Origin: Bugula neritina
Lineage: Eukaryota > Bryozoa > Gymnolaemata > Cheilostomatida > Bugulidae
Assembly: GCA_964035545.1 (NCBI GenBank)
Contig: OZ037766.1
Span: forward strand, 3,821,722 to 3,885,721
DNA length: 64,000 nt
Direction: 5' to 3'
The notes below the pieces were generated by a model. That model did not search any database, had not been told where the DNA came from, and saw nothing but the letters and a program-made list of their open reading frames with translations. Both the position numbers and the translations under genes were made by a program. This document shows positions 52,701 through 55,807 of the stretch, piece after piece. The number at the start of each line of letters is the position of its first letter. Within the stretch, counting starts at the first letter, position 1.

Positions 52701-54318
52701 TTTAATTAATGATTATTTAGTCAATAAATCTATAGAAATAACGCACGCGTTAATACAATTTTATAACGAAAGTTCACCTAATAATAAAACGAAAGAATTA
52801 TATTGGACTGATAAAAAATTTGGTTTACATATTCGTAATAGCGTAAATCCATTTGACGAGTCTAAAGAAAATATATTTTATACTATTAGCGGTGCTGAAC
52901 ATAATGTTCCGTATAGTAAAATAAATATTAATAAAATTGTTAACGCTAATAATAATTTTTCGTTTACAATAGCTCTTTCGAGTAATTATCCAAATCATAA
53001 ACCTAATGACGTAATTCTTGTTAATACACTGAGTGAATTCGCTACTGATGCACTACCCTTTGATTACGTATATTTAAAACTTTATTATAATAGTTTAACT
53101 AATTAAAAAATTATTATTAATGCTTTCGAGCGATGGTAATATTGTAGAAACGGGTATAAATATTTCAGATCTTATTACAATAAATAATATAAATAATTAC
53201 GCTATTCCTAAATTACAAGGAGCAGTTGGTAATAAATTAATTATATCAACGAGCGATGGTAATATAATAGAATCTACAGAATCTCAACCCACATTTCCAA
53301 GTTATAACGTTTAAACACTAAATTATTATATTCTCAGCGTATAATAATTTATTATCTTACTAATAGTAACGAGTGAATGCATTCTGAAATAAAAGTTAAT
53401 GTTTGTCCTAAAAACGTACAATTTTAAAACAAAACTCTATAAAATATTTTTTTATTCTAAATTAATAGTAATAAAATAGTAAACTTAATAAAATAATAAA
53501 CTGTCCTAAAACATACAATTCTGGGACAATAAAATAATAAACTGTCCTAAAACGTACAATTTCTAAAACTTAACGAAAAAAACTAATAGAGTAGTAGTAG
53601 GTGGATGCGTCCTAGGACAATCCCTGACACCGGAGAGTCGAAGACTCGACGGGGGAAGGGTTGTCCTAGGACCATCCACCTACTACTACTTCGGAGGTGT
53701 ATGAAATCGATTTCCTTGGCCAAGCGCCAGACCAAGTTTATTCATATAGATATGTCCCATCAAATGTGACTGAAGCAAATAAACCAATAAATGATAGTTT
53801 TTTCAATTGCAACTTATTAACAAATGTTTGGTCTTAGCCTACAATTAAATAAAGATAACTATTAGATTCAAACTTAGTCAATTGACCAAGTCTGCCGGCT
53901 AGAATACATTGGCTCAATATTTTTTTGAAGTATTTACATAATCATAATACAATGATTGGGCCTACCTTCTACTATTTTAGCGTGTAGTGACTAGGCAGGT
54001 TATTACTGTTACTGCACCCCACCCGTCTGTCCACTCCCCTTATGGACCAACTGCTACATCTACAGGATACGCTTCTGGTGTAACACAAGAACCGATCCAG
54101 TTTGCTCCGCTACCTGCCGCTCCGGGCAGTGAGTATTTGTCACTTACTTAAAACTTTAAATCTGAGGCTAAGAAAATATAATGACTGCGTTGGAAAACCC
54201 AACTTTATTTATAGCCTTAGAGTGTTGATATTCTTATGTTATAGAGCCAGCAGCAACCCCGGAGCCTGAGATTCTAGATAGTCAGCCACCGCCCTATGAT
54301 AGATATGTTCCCTACTAG
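37751..54318 (+). CDS. Small PPPY-tailed membrane protein, copy C, with a Polinton in intron 1
   Basis: Exons 37751..37849, 53981..54128 and 54245..54318 have the same lengths and phases as copies A and B and encode 106 aa. The helix has diverged (FISIIVAVVMVKAIISIAIY) and the stop-transfer is RYRYISKQ; the PPPY tail and exon borders are kept. Intron 1 is about 16.1 kb, of which 14,752 bp is the Polinton. The coding sequence is undamaged, so expression would depend on splicing out the whole element. Alternatively the element's own splice or polyadenylation signals could cut the transcript short. Whether this copy is still expressed is unknown. Confidence 0.72.
37891..37975 (+). repeat. tRNA-derived SINE-like segment in intron 1 of copy C
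   Basis: Has a B-box-like GCAGGTTTGAATCCC and sits at the position equivalent to 27918..28003 in copy B. Confidence 0.4.
38933..38938 (+). other. Left target-site duplication of the Polinton
   Basis: TCGGAG directly precedes the element's first base and is repeated directly after its last base (53691..53696). Six bases is the standard Polinton duplication. Confidence 0.93.
38939..39039. repeat. Palindromic terminus inside the left TIR
   Basis: AGTAGTAGTAGGTGGATG (38939-38956) is exactly inverted at 39022-39039. Inside that, GTCCTAGGACAA pairs with TTGTCCTAGGAC (39009-39020), and the centre contains GAGTC-TTC-GACTC. One strand of the last 101 bases can therefore form a branched hairpin. The mirror structure exists at 53590..53690. 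Confidence 0.88.
39070..39226. repeat. Subterminal direct repeats in the TIR
   Basis: A 34-bp unit beginning AATTGTACGTTTTAGGACAG and followed by TTTATTATTTTATT occurs twice back to back (about 39070 and 39110), with a third partial copy near 39203. The core TAGGACA also occurs in the terminal palindrome. Candidates for integrase or replication-protein binding sites; the inverted set is in the right TIR. Confidence 0.6.
39315..40091 (-). CDS. Tail-fibre-like protein with tandem shaft repeats
   Basis: 258 aa. After the tag MSVYKFG, residues 30-55 (GTLDMGENKISRVINPVDDQ, then DVATKKYVDD) match the motif common in phage tail-fibre proteins. This is followed by four to five repeats of about 40 residues with a period built on KLTVSTxxGNxxDSxLSxSD and NINNFAxxKI. 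Such beta-rich repeats usually build trimeric fibres. A receptor-binding or attachment role is inferred. The last 64 codons lie inside the left TIR, so the C-terminus is duplicated at the other end of the element. Starts at ATAAATG. The next gene upstream (40088..40576) overlaps by four bases and has the same N-terminal tag, and the pair is probably co-expressed. Confidence 0.75.
   Translation of the reverse strand: MSVYKFGGSEKTKIDTKKFVLINGSSTLTGTLDMGENKISRVINPVDDQDVATKKYVDDTSMPKILHPINQLTISTDDGRVIDSDLKVDDVVTKTNVSNYAVPLIRDPSEKLTVSTNTGNIIDSNLSVSDVITTSNINNFAINKIQPANEKLTVSTTSGNVADSSLSISDIITTSNINNFAMNKIQPIIGGKLLMLSSDGNIVETGINISDLITINNINNYAIPKLQGAVGNKLIISTSDGDIIESTESQPTFPSYNV
40088..40576 (-). CDS. 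Spike/fibre-family protein, tag-bearing paralogue 1
   Basis: 162 aa with the same N-terminal tag as the fibre gene (MSVYKFGKS). The body is predicted beta-rich, with a KPIELKYALLEFQHLPANND segment and a C-terminus ALPFELVSLKLYYNYK. The same plan (tag, 'IE.T.ALIQFY' segment, LYWxDK, a KP(N/S)D block and xALPFxYVxxKLYYN end) recurs in 52070..52588 and 52585..53106, so the three are paralogues. A vertex spike or fibre-base function is inferred from the tag shared with the tail-fibre-like protein. Starts at ATAAATG; its stop overlaps the start of the fibre gene. Confidence 0.65.
   Translation of the reverse strand: MSVYKFGKSLAKAKKENYIERVVTKNNNVFIQSFSTTINIGILLGYIVDKPIELKYALLEFQHLPANNDNPLYWKDKNLTLIIGNVNNPLKHNTKEYIIQGGVARVKIPMLEYIESDKNIGLVLHCSNDYISRKPNDITVNDNAPIALPFELVSLKLYYNYK
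40580..41338 (-). CDS. DNA-packaging ATPase (FtsK/HerA, A32-like)
   Basis: 252 aa. Walker A is GKSGCGKT at residues 30-37, and Walker B NLIIFDD ends at D141-D142, followed by an RGRHNN / LSQNYFKLPRNTIREN segment that fits the sensor region of this family. The length is normal for Polinton ATPases. The enzyme would drive genome translocation into a preformed capsid, consistent with the capsid genes in the element. It is divergent from the integrase gene: only 12 bases lie between the two start codons, and these form a perfect palindrome that gives both genes an ATAAATG start. Confidence 0.92.
   Translation of the reverse strand: MEIENLSWKNEINRNNNPLLPKSIRGLIVGKSGCGKTTLLCNLLLQPNWLDYDKLMIYGKSLSQPEYINMRKAFERKLTKEEILNFFKNSDAIINSSINVNRVLKNSKGNGNINAEFIESSDDVYDPSELDASNKNLIIFDDLMLEKQKTCESYYVRGRHNNVDCFYLSQNYFKLPRNTIRENANFICLFPQDGKNLNHIYQDHVTGDLTLNEFKNFCYKGWQKPHGFITLDLSSSKNNGRYRHGLDEFYIP
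41333..41356. promoter_or_regulatory. Palindromic divergent start region
   Basis: CATTTATTATAATAAATG (41336..41353) is a perfect 18-bp palindrome with the ATPase start codon on one strand and the integrase start codon on the other. There is no room for two conventional promoters or 5' UTRs unless these lie inside the opposite coding region. Confidence 0.75.
41351..42715 (+). CDS. PLA2-like / retroviral-type integrase / chromodomain fusion
   Basis: 454 aa in one frame. Residues 3-36 hold Cys pairs (CCKC, CGQCGC) of a probable zinc ribbon. Residues 60-150 are a parvovirus-VP1-type phospholipase A2-like domain: Ca-loop FLGPGT (65-70) and catalytic RHDVCY (98-103) with the His-Asp dyad. Residues 175-310 are an rve integrase core: D188, D248 and E277, the last in SSVVERWNRT. 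The second and third acidic residues are 28 apart, shorter than the usual 33-35. After an SH3-like region, residues 413-454 form a chromodomain (YRIERVIKKKGKKALVKWLG), which can guide insertion to modified chromatin. The enzyme integrates element DNA with 6-bp duplication. The PLA2-like part suggests a membrane-breaching role in a particle. Starts at ATAAATG. Confidence 0.9.
   Translation: MYCCKCKTKTKTLNYEKRVSKNNRLMGYGNCGQCGCKKTTFVGSGLANNLINNLPFELHYPGHNFLGPGTKLNKRLNDDMTPKEWSKPVDRDDAIAMRHDVCYALNKDTKTRNEICDKNMLDELKAIPNPTPFEQRHSRFASAIIGAKKRLGWGWTNELAEELHKPVQKKFRKRRVWVSGIDNIWAADLVDMTEFAKFNNGYKYLLTVIDVFSKYGWIIPLKNKTGKATALALKTILTRRKPQHLWVDKGKEFYNKDVKSLIDLYSTENEEKSSVVERWNRTMKERMFKYFSANNTYKYIDVLKDLVKRYNETKHSSIGMTPIEASNPSNENKVRVKLYPNLPALSKPKFAVGDRVRIPRKKRTFEKGYTVRWTEEVFTINKILYTNPTTYKLTDSGGEEIQGSFYERELQKTSQEMYRIERVIKKKGKKALVKWLGYPDSQNSWVNLNVLERL
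42716..42872 (+). repeat. GTGGACACAAA short-repeat array
   Basis: About ten copies of GTGGACAC separated by AAA, AAAT or TAGACACAAAA, giving units of 11-16 bases, fill the gap between the integrase and the next gene. One inverted stretch (TGTGTTTGTGTCCA, near 42808) can pair with the repeats. Could be a replication or packaging signal, an enhancer or an insulator of the late genes; nothing in the sequence decides. Confidence 0.8.
42886..43692 (+). CDS. Polinton-conserved protein, probable virion core or scaffold component
   Basis: 268 aa. A charged, helical N-terminus (residues 10-50, RKNKLKENFKRERERE) precedes a globular part with GLLSLLTRKTPIGYNDNDLA and the block SKHGPIDKNSEKWKNIVRPI. This arrangement recalls a domain of unknown function (DUF8207-type) repeatedly seen next to Polinton capsid genes; the recall is from memory. 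It is the first gene of a closely packed run ending with the membrane-active protein, which suggests a virion role. Starts at ATAAATG after the short-repeat array; three bases separate it from the next gene. Confidence 0.6.
   Translation: MSYLKIYDPIKRDKTVQDFISRKNKLKENFKRERERELNAAMAQEKYFEPVIASQAQTTDALKQLLTLPNYNVQPAITDGVINLDEFTQNALAGLEPGAYNVKWDGNRHVIGTKPISFNDGKIIFDNEEYPATRGLLSLLTRKTPIGYNDNDLANYANILDNSGAIYQSKHGPIDKNSEKWKNIVRPIWEQLYPQRAKLANSKKAKRQVGDGVVYLSSDPNALVERLELLISSAKAGNTGVRNEIVSILDELLRMKIITRDYYKSILV
43696..44022 (+). CDS. Basic pX/pVI-like capsid peptide precursor
   Basis: 108 aa, strongly basic. HYAGGGIFDTI (residues 13-22) contains an AGG-G site of the sort cleaved by adenain-type proteases. 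It is followed by an amphipathic segment (residues 19-60) and a tandem LNAIKKRRLNAIKKRSLNA stretch (66-85) fit for DNA binding. By analogy with adenovirus core or lytic peptides it may condense DNA or disrupt membranes after cleavage by the protease at 51668..52069. Lies between the core-type protein and the major capsid gene. Starts at ATAAATG. Confidence 0.6.
   Translation: MYVYDKRQRLQRHYAGGGIFDTIRNVVTKIASNSSVRELGKKAIAKAGTAAGEKIVNAIKKRRLNAIKKRSLNAKSQAILQKLSLAKNVLNNSNISNILEGSGQAIAY
44044..45318 (+). CDS. Major capsid protein (double jelly-roll)
   Basis: 424 aa, predominantly beta. Diagnostic stretches include the first barrel (VINQQDLYVQPSKSYLIIEG, residues 38-57), YLFKSIRYQLDGHDLEYINN (90-109) and the inter-barrel region with RSRWCDSIAVPQTTNFTW and KPKYIIVGFQT (residues about 249-287), as in Polinton/adintovirus DJR capsid proteins. 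It should form pseudo-hexameric capsomers. It is followed with no gap by the minor capsid gene, whose ATG immediately follows this stop codon. Starts at ATAAATG. The assignment rests on pattern and gene order; a structure prediction would confirm it. Confidence 0.88.
   Translation: MDSLNITQKIVLDTSVERDQVHEYEPVTGTNLNTPSEIRIVINQQDLYVQPSKSYLIIEGRLTKADGTAYADADLVTLTNNGMAYLFKSIRYQLDGHDLEYINNPGHASTMMGLLTYPDDYGKSRGLNQLWSKDTTAAAAAANLGFNARQIYIIQKPDPKGTFSIKVDLRHLFGFADDYEKVLYGIKHQLTLVRDTNDNAIFRANGVDAGKITLDKVSWWMPHVTPSFEMKHKLYKIIESKTELPLIYRSRWCDSIAVPQTTNFTWRLGSRGDTEKPKYIIVGFQTDKNESQTTNPAVFDHVNVKSVYAMLNSERYPEVDYDIDFAKMKFSRVYGDASKFCGEYYGINELIAYSNVLPSEYKDLYALFVIDVSKQSEALKSSVADIQLRVQFSQNVPANTQAYALILSDKTMSLSSDGNNLKVI
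45319..46077 (+). CDS. Minor capsid (penton-like) protein
   Basis: 252 aa. An early QLNPPIELNKNKKYEMCLIS segment, a PNIS block and LPVGVYELDQLEEAI are characteristic of Polinton minor capsid proteins. The C-terminal barrel contains INGSYIDGTYKPVIYSF, PGYKIIEKP and ends LSGEQLSIRFHLREV. It would occupy the five-fold vertices as a single jelly-roll pentamer and so be the natural docking site for the tag-bearing spike and fibre proteins. Starts at TATAAATG formed by the last codons and stop of the major capsid gene. Confidence 0.87.
   Translation: MDNRILREIADNTASKQTMTIGVTDTKTRIITQLNPPIELNKNKKYEMCLISLDTFYSFPNISTDRNSYRWSKDGGTTWHLVSLPVGVYELDQLEEAIQDEIVKEGGNRNGITLQANKVTFRIILKLKPNYQIDFNVENSLRDVLGFNAAIYNQPYIEATNIVNILNINAIHVQVDCINGSYIDGTYKPVIYSFFSSVSPGYKIIEKPHNLIYLPVHVKYIKTLTVTVTDQKGNLLDLSGEQLSIRFHLREV
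46090..46659 (+). CDS. Membrane-active minor virion protein (pVI-like)
   Basis: 189 aa. MSGG-F (77-81) resembles a processing site for the adenain-type protease and is followed by a 32-residue hydrophobic, Gly/Ala-rich amphipathic segment (FLGALLGIATRVIPTLLKTI and onward). Three copies of K-G-x-G-L (KGKGLYLK 118, KGNGLYLK 153, KGEGLILG 167) separate the C-terminal part, and the end NIPLLGMLL is hydrophobic. The layout matches Polinton/adintovirus proteins thought to breach membranes during entry. Last of the capsid gene run. Starts at TATAAATG. Confidence 0.68.
   Translation: MGYCEIIGNVPQAQKQKIMNAYRSGKGCVIKLPLESGNDKLVVTKTQNDNILKALNANKKNITLEMSPSLVKTNASMSGGFLGALLGIATRVIPTLLKTIIPGVLSGAASAGVERAIKGKGLYLKKGGCVCSVEPNLNGSITLKPVASSNLMKGNGLYLKQGSSYIKGEGLILGPNSPFKNIPLLGMLL
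46661..46678 (+). promoter_or_regulatory. Promoter-like box before the 46679 gene
   Basis: TAAAGAAAACATATATAA directly abuts the ATG. An almost identical copy lies at 47083..47100, and a variant (TTAAAGAATATATTATATAA) precedes the polymerase ATG at 48000. This suggests an upstream A-rich box plus a TATAAATG start element. Confidence 0.55.
46679..47071 (+). CDS. Accessory protein with YK-hairpin repeats, unknown function
   Basis: 130 aa, not recognised. Residues 1-95 are built of short beta-hairpin-like repeats with recurring IxYK (VITYKS, RIIYKK, EIIYKE, KTIYKT). The C-terminus is helical and basic (RIPSFFTKLKYAEDEIKKRR). It has its own promoter-like box and lies between the capsid run and the convergent membrane-protein gene. 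Starts at TATAAATG. Could be a host-interaction protein; no function can be assigned. Confidence 0.6.
   Translation: MATVITYKSLDGTPITETIYKNNDCEKRVYEGGDIKERIIYKKFNILDEMNNSTNECGLLEEITYNNKKEIIYKEDNGKIKIKTIYKTKEIIQELNVGLMNYAAARIPSFFTKLKYAEDEIKKRRNDALH
47083..47162 (+). promoter_or_regulatory. Orphan promoter-like copy and AT-rich stem-loop
   Basis: The box GTTAAAGAAAACATATATAA before the 46679 gene is repeated here, but the following bases are ATATACGG, so no ATG is present. About 30 bases further, TTAATTAATTATA and TATAATTAATTAA (47134..47162) form a 13-bp perfect stem with a 3-base loop, overlapping the stop codon of the convergent gene. The stem may end transcripts from both sides, or this may be a very short non-coding transcription unit. 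Confidence 0.5.
47159..47638 (-). CDS. Two-helix membrane protein with coiled-coil flanks
   Basis: 159 aa. A charged helical N-terminus (REKLELLNDEIIKLENEYEQ) is followed by two hydrophobic segments, residues about 38-59 and 67-84, then a helical C-terminal region (about 95-150) with DEQEYDAITEKYKNINN. Similar two-helix proteins accompany Polintons in other invertebrates, as far as I recall, but their role is unknown; membrane remodelling or egress is conceivable. Starts at TATAAATG on the minus strand, divergent from the next gene. Confidence 0.62.
   Translation of the reverse strand: MDFRREKLELLNDEIIKLENEYEQKLNCFNWLSKSLKIISGLCGTTNLICGVIITALINANVTKQTLFPLSIIVSIMSVITTSISSQDTKLIKSTLMYLDIYTFIKDSKLEINSMLSKFLSDSHIDEQEYDAITEKYKNINNVILDKKSDIIIARNNIC
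47681..47908 (+). CDS. Small accessory protein, unknown function
   Basis: 75 aa from the second ATG (MDLTVELLDKLIAETEQKKY), preferred because the longer reading adds ten hydrophobic residues from a T-rich leader (start at 47651, 85 aa) and because TATAATATGG precedes the inner ATG. Mainly helical and basic at its end. Not recognised. Its start is the one clear exception to the element's ATAAATG rule. Confidence 0.5.
   Translation: MDLTVELLDKLIAETEQKKYTPLLEYLYIPVINNISLKEINFRTRKQIPNINKYFYIKSILKREAYKRKEENRDV
47930..47960. terminator. Perfect 12-bp stem-loop before the polymerase gene
   Basis: TATTATTACTTA and TAAGTAATAATA form a perfect stem around the loop TTTTACA. It lies 22 bases after the small accessory gene and 39 bases before the polymerase ATG, so it could end the upstream transcript or mark a regulatory site. 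Confidence 0.5.
48000..51671 (+). CDS. Protein-primed family B DNA polymerase
   Basis: 1,223 aa, at the long end for the family. In order: a SAP-like N-terminus (about 8-37); a region near 240-350 with NKCFMWAILMSVH, sometimes likened to an OTU-type peptidase; a Cys/His finger (CVNCMNSCRSNESLKKHQDWC in outline, near 365-387); Exo I YADFEC (421-426); an endonuclease VII/HNH-like insert CYIC...HCH...GNYRGAAHKNCN (about 520-550); Exo II HNLSGYDAHLF (near 566); polymerase motif A with D831 and NLYG; motif B NNSVFG (972-977); and motif C DTDS (1069-1072). The exonuclease and polymerase residues are all present. It would replicate the linear genome from its ends. The stop overlaps the protease start (AAATGA). 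Starts at TATAAATG. Confidence 0.95.
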   Translation: MEFNTKITVKALKALAKERGLKRYSRLKKAELIRLLSPMDEPVPNIGQPPLIPTPVKKIMREIFTQTTRNIKKWVIKPITKIINPIKDKIMALYNQPKLKEQAANGWFQTYEIKGLPGYDIDSFCKLIKLNVLKLLKPTIKIKIFIYCEMKKHNMSTGETIVEIMPFTSNIETILESTNINEIYDEIIERIKENFASLNAKGSSWMFKAIKKMEININKYQPLNGSSWIDLPKEIKLKKAVINPKNEDNKCFMWAILMSVHTPKNHPERINNYKEYVNKFSWEGVEFPATKKSIDAFEEANSNIGINVFTWDGKTINLWKKTKNQGKIINLFYISDDKKSHYAYIKNLNKLLGSQINKRVSAKHICVNCMNSCRSNESLKKHQDWCLTNDGVTTVFPKIENKIKFQSSHHCRSMRVPFVIYADFECFTKPIQSCQPNSQESYTNQYQQHEPSGFGYYIVSVTGECEYRSYTKQYEDENIGELFMKLLELDIKNLYKKHKFPKPMKISASEQESFELAEICYICEEKLGNDRVRDHCHLTGNYRGAAHKNCNLNYKIPKFYPIFIHNLSGYDAHLFIKNLGGEPSCIPNTEEKYISFSKKLLVDEFTNKEGEKIKVTREIRFLDSYKFMSSSLASLVANLKRDDFKHLQKHYIKKQLDCYAEKQLDLLLRKGVFPYDYFNNVSVLDETFLPPKEKFYSSLTESNISDEDYEHAQNVWQEFNMKTFREYHDLYMKIDVLQLADVFENFRNVCLEHYKLDPAWYYTAPGLSWDAMLKTTKLELDPITDVDQLLFFEKAIRGGVSMISHRYAKANNKYMENYNASEPSSYITYLDANNLYGWAMSKNLPTGNFKWMTEKRCKDLEKSLNFPPSFLEVDLEYSKELHNFHKDYPFCPERLTINKVEKLIPNLNNKKNYVIHYEALKQCLMYGLKLTKIHKGITFNESNKLKEYINLNTKLRTLARSDFEKDFFKLMNNSVFGKTMENIRNRIDVKLVTSESEAKKLTNQPNFKGYTIFSENLIAVHMNVTKLKFNKPVYLGAAILDISKTLMYDFHYEYIRLKYGNKAQLLFTDTDSLMYHVQTEDFYKDILPDIENKFDTSNYPENHKLLNNKNKKVIGMFKDEAGGKQITEFVGLRAKLYSYKIDGIEEKKCKGINKTTRNNRITFDDYKECLLTRRDQLRTMNVLRSHKHTMYAETINKVALSSEDDKRIILEDGITTVPYGYNK
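51668..52069 (+). CDS. Adenain-type cysteine protease
   Basis: 133 aa, short for the family. Catalytic pattern: H59 in THWVAWY, D74 in YFDSFG, oxyanion Q100 and nucleophile C107 in the block Q-E-F-G-T-V-I-C-G-H-L-C, matching the C5/Ulp1-like arrangement. Expected to process the pX- and pVI-like precursors, which both carry GG-containing sites. Its start overlaps the polymerase stop by four bases, so translation may be coupled. The ATG is preceded by TAATAA. Confidence 0.9.
   Translation: MSIKLENKALSNIELEFAIKKLKIPRFRGVFSKNDLPDKPRKKECGILNLDNLMGNGTHWVAWYKNNNKKYYFDSFGLHPPLEIMKYLKPPIFYNTERVQEFGTVICGHLCLYWLKEMSKHESPQLIINKLLI
52070..52588 (+). CDS. Spike/fibre-family protein, tag-bearing paralogue 2
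   Basis: 172 aa. Tag MSSVYIFGNSAKA, then beta-rich sequence with EPIEITNILVQFYGEQAHN, ELYWTDKRIGLQVRN and SHKPSDVIL, ending AALPFHYVLIKLYYNYK. Clearly paralogous to 40088..40576 and to the following gene. Starts at TATAAATG, which includes the protease stop codon; it overlaps the next gene by four bases (AATGAA). Confidence 0.65.
   Translation: MSSVYIFGNSAKATIINEKPYITKIIIPSEFYCSSSGFGGTLIKDFLVDEPIEITNILVQFYGEQAHNTKELYWTDKRIGLQVRNSAEIFGVSDENTFYDISGSEHNLPFSEISVNKVIEANKDFSISIALSKTYPSHKPSDVILTDTPASEITTAALPFHYVLIKLYYNYK
52585..53106 (+). CDS. Spike/fibre-family protein, tag-bearing paralogue 3
   Basis: 173 aa. Tag MNIYKFSKVN, then KSIEITHALIQFYNESSPNN, ELYWTDKKFGLHIRN and NHKPNDVILV, ending DALPFDYVYLKLYYNSLTN. 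Close to paralogue 2, so a tandem duplication. It lies directly before the right TIR, just as paralogue 1 and the fibre gene lie beside the left TIR, placing the fibre module at both ends of the element. Confidence 0.65.
   Translation: MNIYKFSKVNITTNKAYITSIIPKHEFYYYEDINSFTVDLINDYLVNKSIEITHALIQFYNESSPNNKTKELYWTDKKFGLHIRNSVNPFDESKENIFYTISGAEHNVPYSKININKIVNANNNFSFTIALSSNYPNHKPNDVILVNTLSEFATDALPFDYVYLKLYYNSLTN
53113..53690 (-). repeat. Right terminal inverted repeat
   Basis: The inverse counterpart of 38939..39516, with the same terminal palindrome (53590..53690) and subterminal repeats. The match to the left TIR begins at 53113, seven bases before the fibre fragment's ATG. Confidence 0.92.
53120..53314 (+). 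pseudogene. Duplicated C-terminal fragment of the fibre-like gene
   Basis: 64 codons identical in reading to the last 64 residues of the protein at 39315..40091 (MLSSDGNIVETGINISDLIT onward), present because the TIR includes the end of that gene. There is no tag, tail-fibre motif or upstream repeats, and the ATG is an internal Met of the full gene, preceded by ATTATTA rather than ATAAATG. Probably not translated on its own; may serve as a donor sequence. Confidence 0.8.
53691..53696 (+). other. Right target-site duplication of the Polinton
   Basis: TCGGAG, identical to 38933..38938. Joining the flanks at one copy restores the sequence seen at the unoccupied position in unit A (AATTTCTAAGGTGTGTGAAA against AATTTCGGAGGTGTATGAAA). 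Confidence 0.93.
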
Positions 54319-55807
54319 AATCTCCATGACCAGCGTGTGTGTTTCTGCTTTACTATATAGCATTATTATTGAGTGTGTTTACCCCCCCCCCCTTTCCTCC
54401 CTGTCATTTATTGTGTGGTGCTCACTCAATGCAATCATGTCATATCTTTTTTTGCTTTTATTTTATGTTAATCATATTTTTATATACAATAATATAATAG
54501 TATGTGACACAACAAGATAGCTGTGACAGTTTTCATAGAAATTTACAATTGTGGTAAAATCTTGATACAAATTATGAGATGTTTTCTCTATAAATTGTTA
54601 ACACTTTTTATAATATAATACAACCAACCACCTGCTACCCATACATCTTAATAAAAATATTTTAATTCAAGTTTTAAAATAAGATAATATTGTTATTAGA
54701 TAAGCATGCCATGTGGGTAAACCTTGACGTCTAGCTCAGCCTAAAACCTGCACTGGTTTATGATTGCTAATTGATGAAGTTTTTGTCTGAGGAAGTTATT
54801 TAAACCATCTTCACATACCATAAAGAGCATTTCATGTGTAGCTTATCTTAAGAGACATTTACTCTCTTATTATAATGATATGGTGCTATATCATTATAAT
54901 AGGAGAGTGAATTATTATTAAATAATTCATTGAGTGCTTTAAATAAATTAAGCTCATGAATTACAACTATGTTCAGTGCCAGTAAGATGCGCAGAATAAA
55001 AATGTGTCTGAATTGAAATTGCAATTAAATCATATTTTTGGTGATAATTAAATATAATTTGTCTAATTAAACATTTTATTTATAATTTTCATCATAAATC
55101 TTTTGCGAAAACATGTAACAAAGATGCAGAAACTGGATGAATTTATCACGCAATTACCGACTGTAAACACATAGTAATATGAGCCACGCCTGCTACTGAT
55201 AAGTAGCAAAATGGCGGACAACGCCCAAAAGTCGCCACTCTGATATCGCTCATCTCTGATACGGGCACTAAATAAAACATGTCAAACTGATGCGCAAACA
55301 GGTGCAGCCTTAGTGAAAAAGACTGTTTACTGGTGTCTCCTATACTTGGAATCATTTAGCACAAAGCACAGCCATGTGCTAAATGATGGCAAGTAGGGGA
55401 CACGCTTACCACCAAACCGCACATGAAGGAACAATGCTAAAAGAGCTGAGACTACACTGTAAGAATTCTTGTGACTTGTGGCTGAAGTCATCTTATCCAT
55501 GCTGTAAAGTGTATTAGATCTAAGAAATTGTGTTGTATAACTGCACGTGCATCCAGAAAATAAATAAGTTTATACCTAGTACAATATGTTTAGTTTATCA
55601 ACAACATAAAAATGTAGTTTGATTAGAAAATGGATTAACATCAGTGAAGGAGAGTGAAACAAGCATAAATATGGTGACATTTTATTGAAAGGGCGAGTGA
55701 TTTTGGCTGAGATTTCTATCAAATTACAATGTAAGTAAAGGAAAGCAAGTAATGTTTTGTAATGACGGAACATTTAGTATCACAGCGTGTAAACATTAGA
55801 AATACAA
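54319..55807. other. Region between convergent membrane and sulfotransferase genes, unit C
   Basis: Contains a poly-C tract at 54381, a short inverted repeat at about 54868..54903 (TATTATAATGATAT and inverse), and the minus-strand tRNA-like repeat at about 55290..55440. No gene is seen. Confidence 0.45.

Larger units (their letters stand above)
38939..53690. mobile_element. Complete Maverick/Polinton (adintovirus-like) element
   Basis: Length 14,752 bp. It starts 5'-AG and ends CT-3', has 578-bp terminal inverted repeats aligned in register, and is flanked by TCGGAG on both sides. It encodes all hallmark proteins: retroviral-type integrase, packaging ATPase, adenain-like protease, major and minor capsid proteins and protein-primed DNA polymerase, plus accessory, fibre-like and membrane-active proteins. 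Genes are compact, with little intergenic space. The sequence is visibly richer in CpG (ACG, GCG, TCG codons) than the flanking host DNA. No frameshift was noticed in any core gene. It lies in intron 1 of the unit C membrane gene, and the same intron in unit A provides an unoccupied site. Confidence 0.95.
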
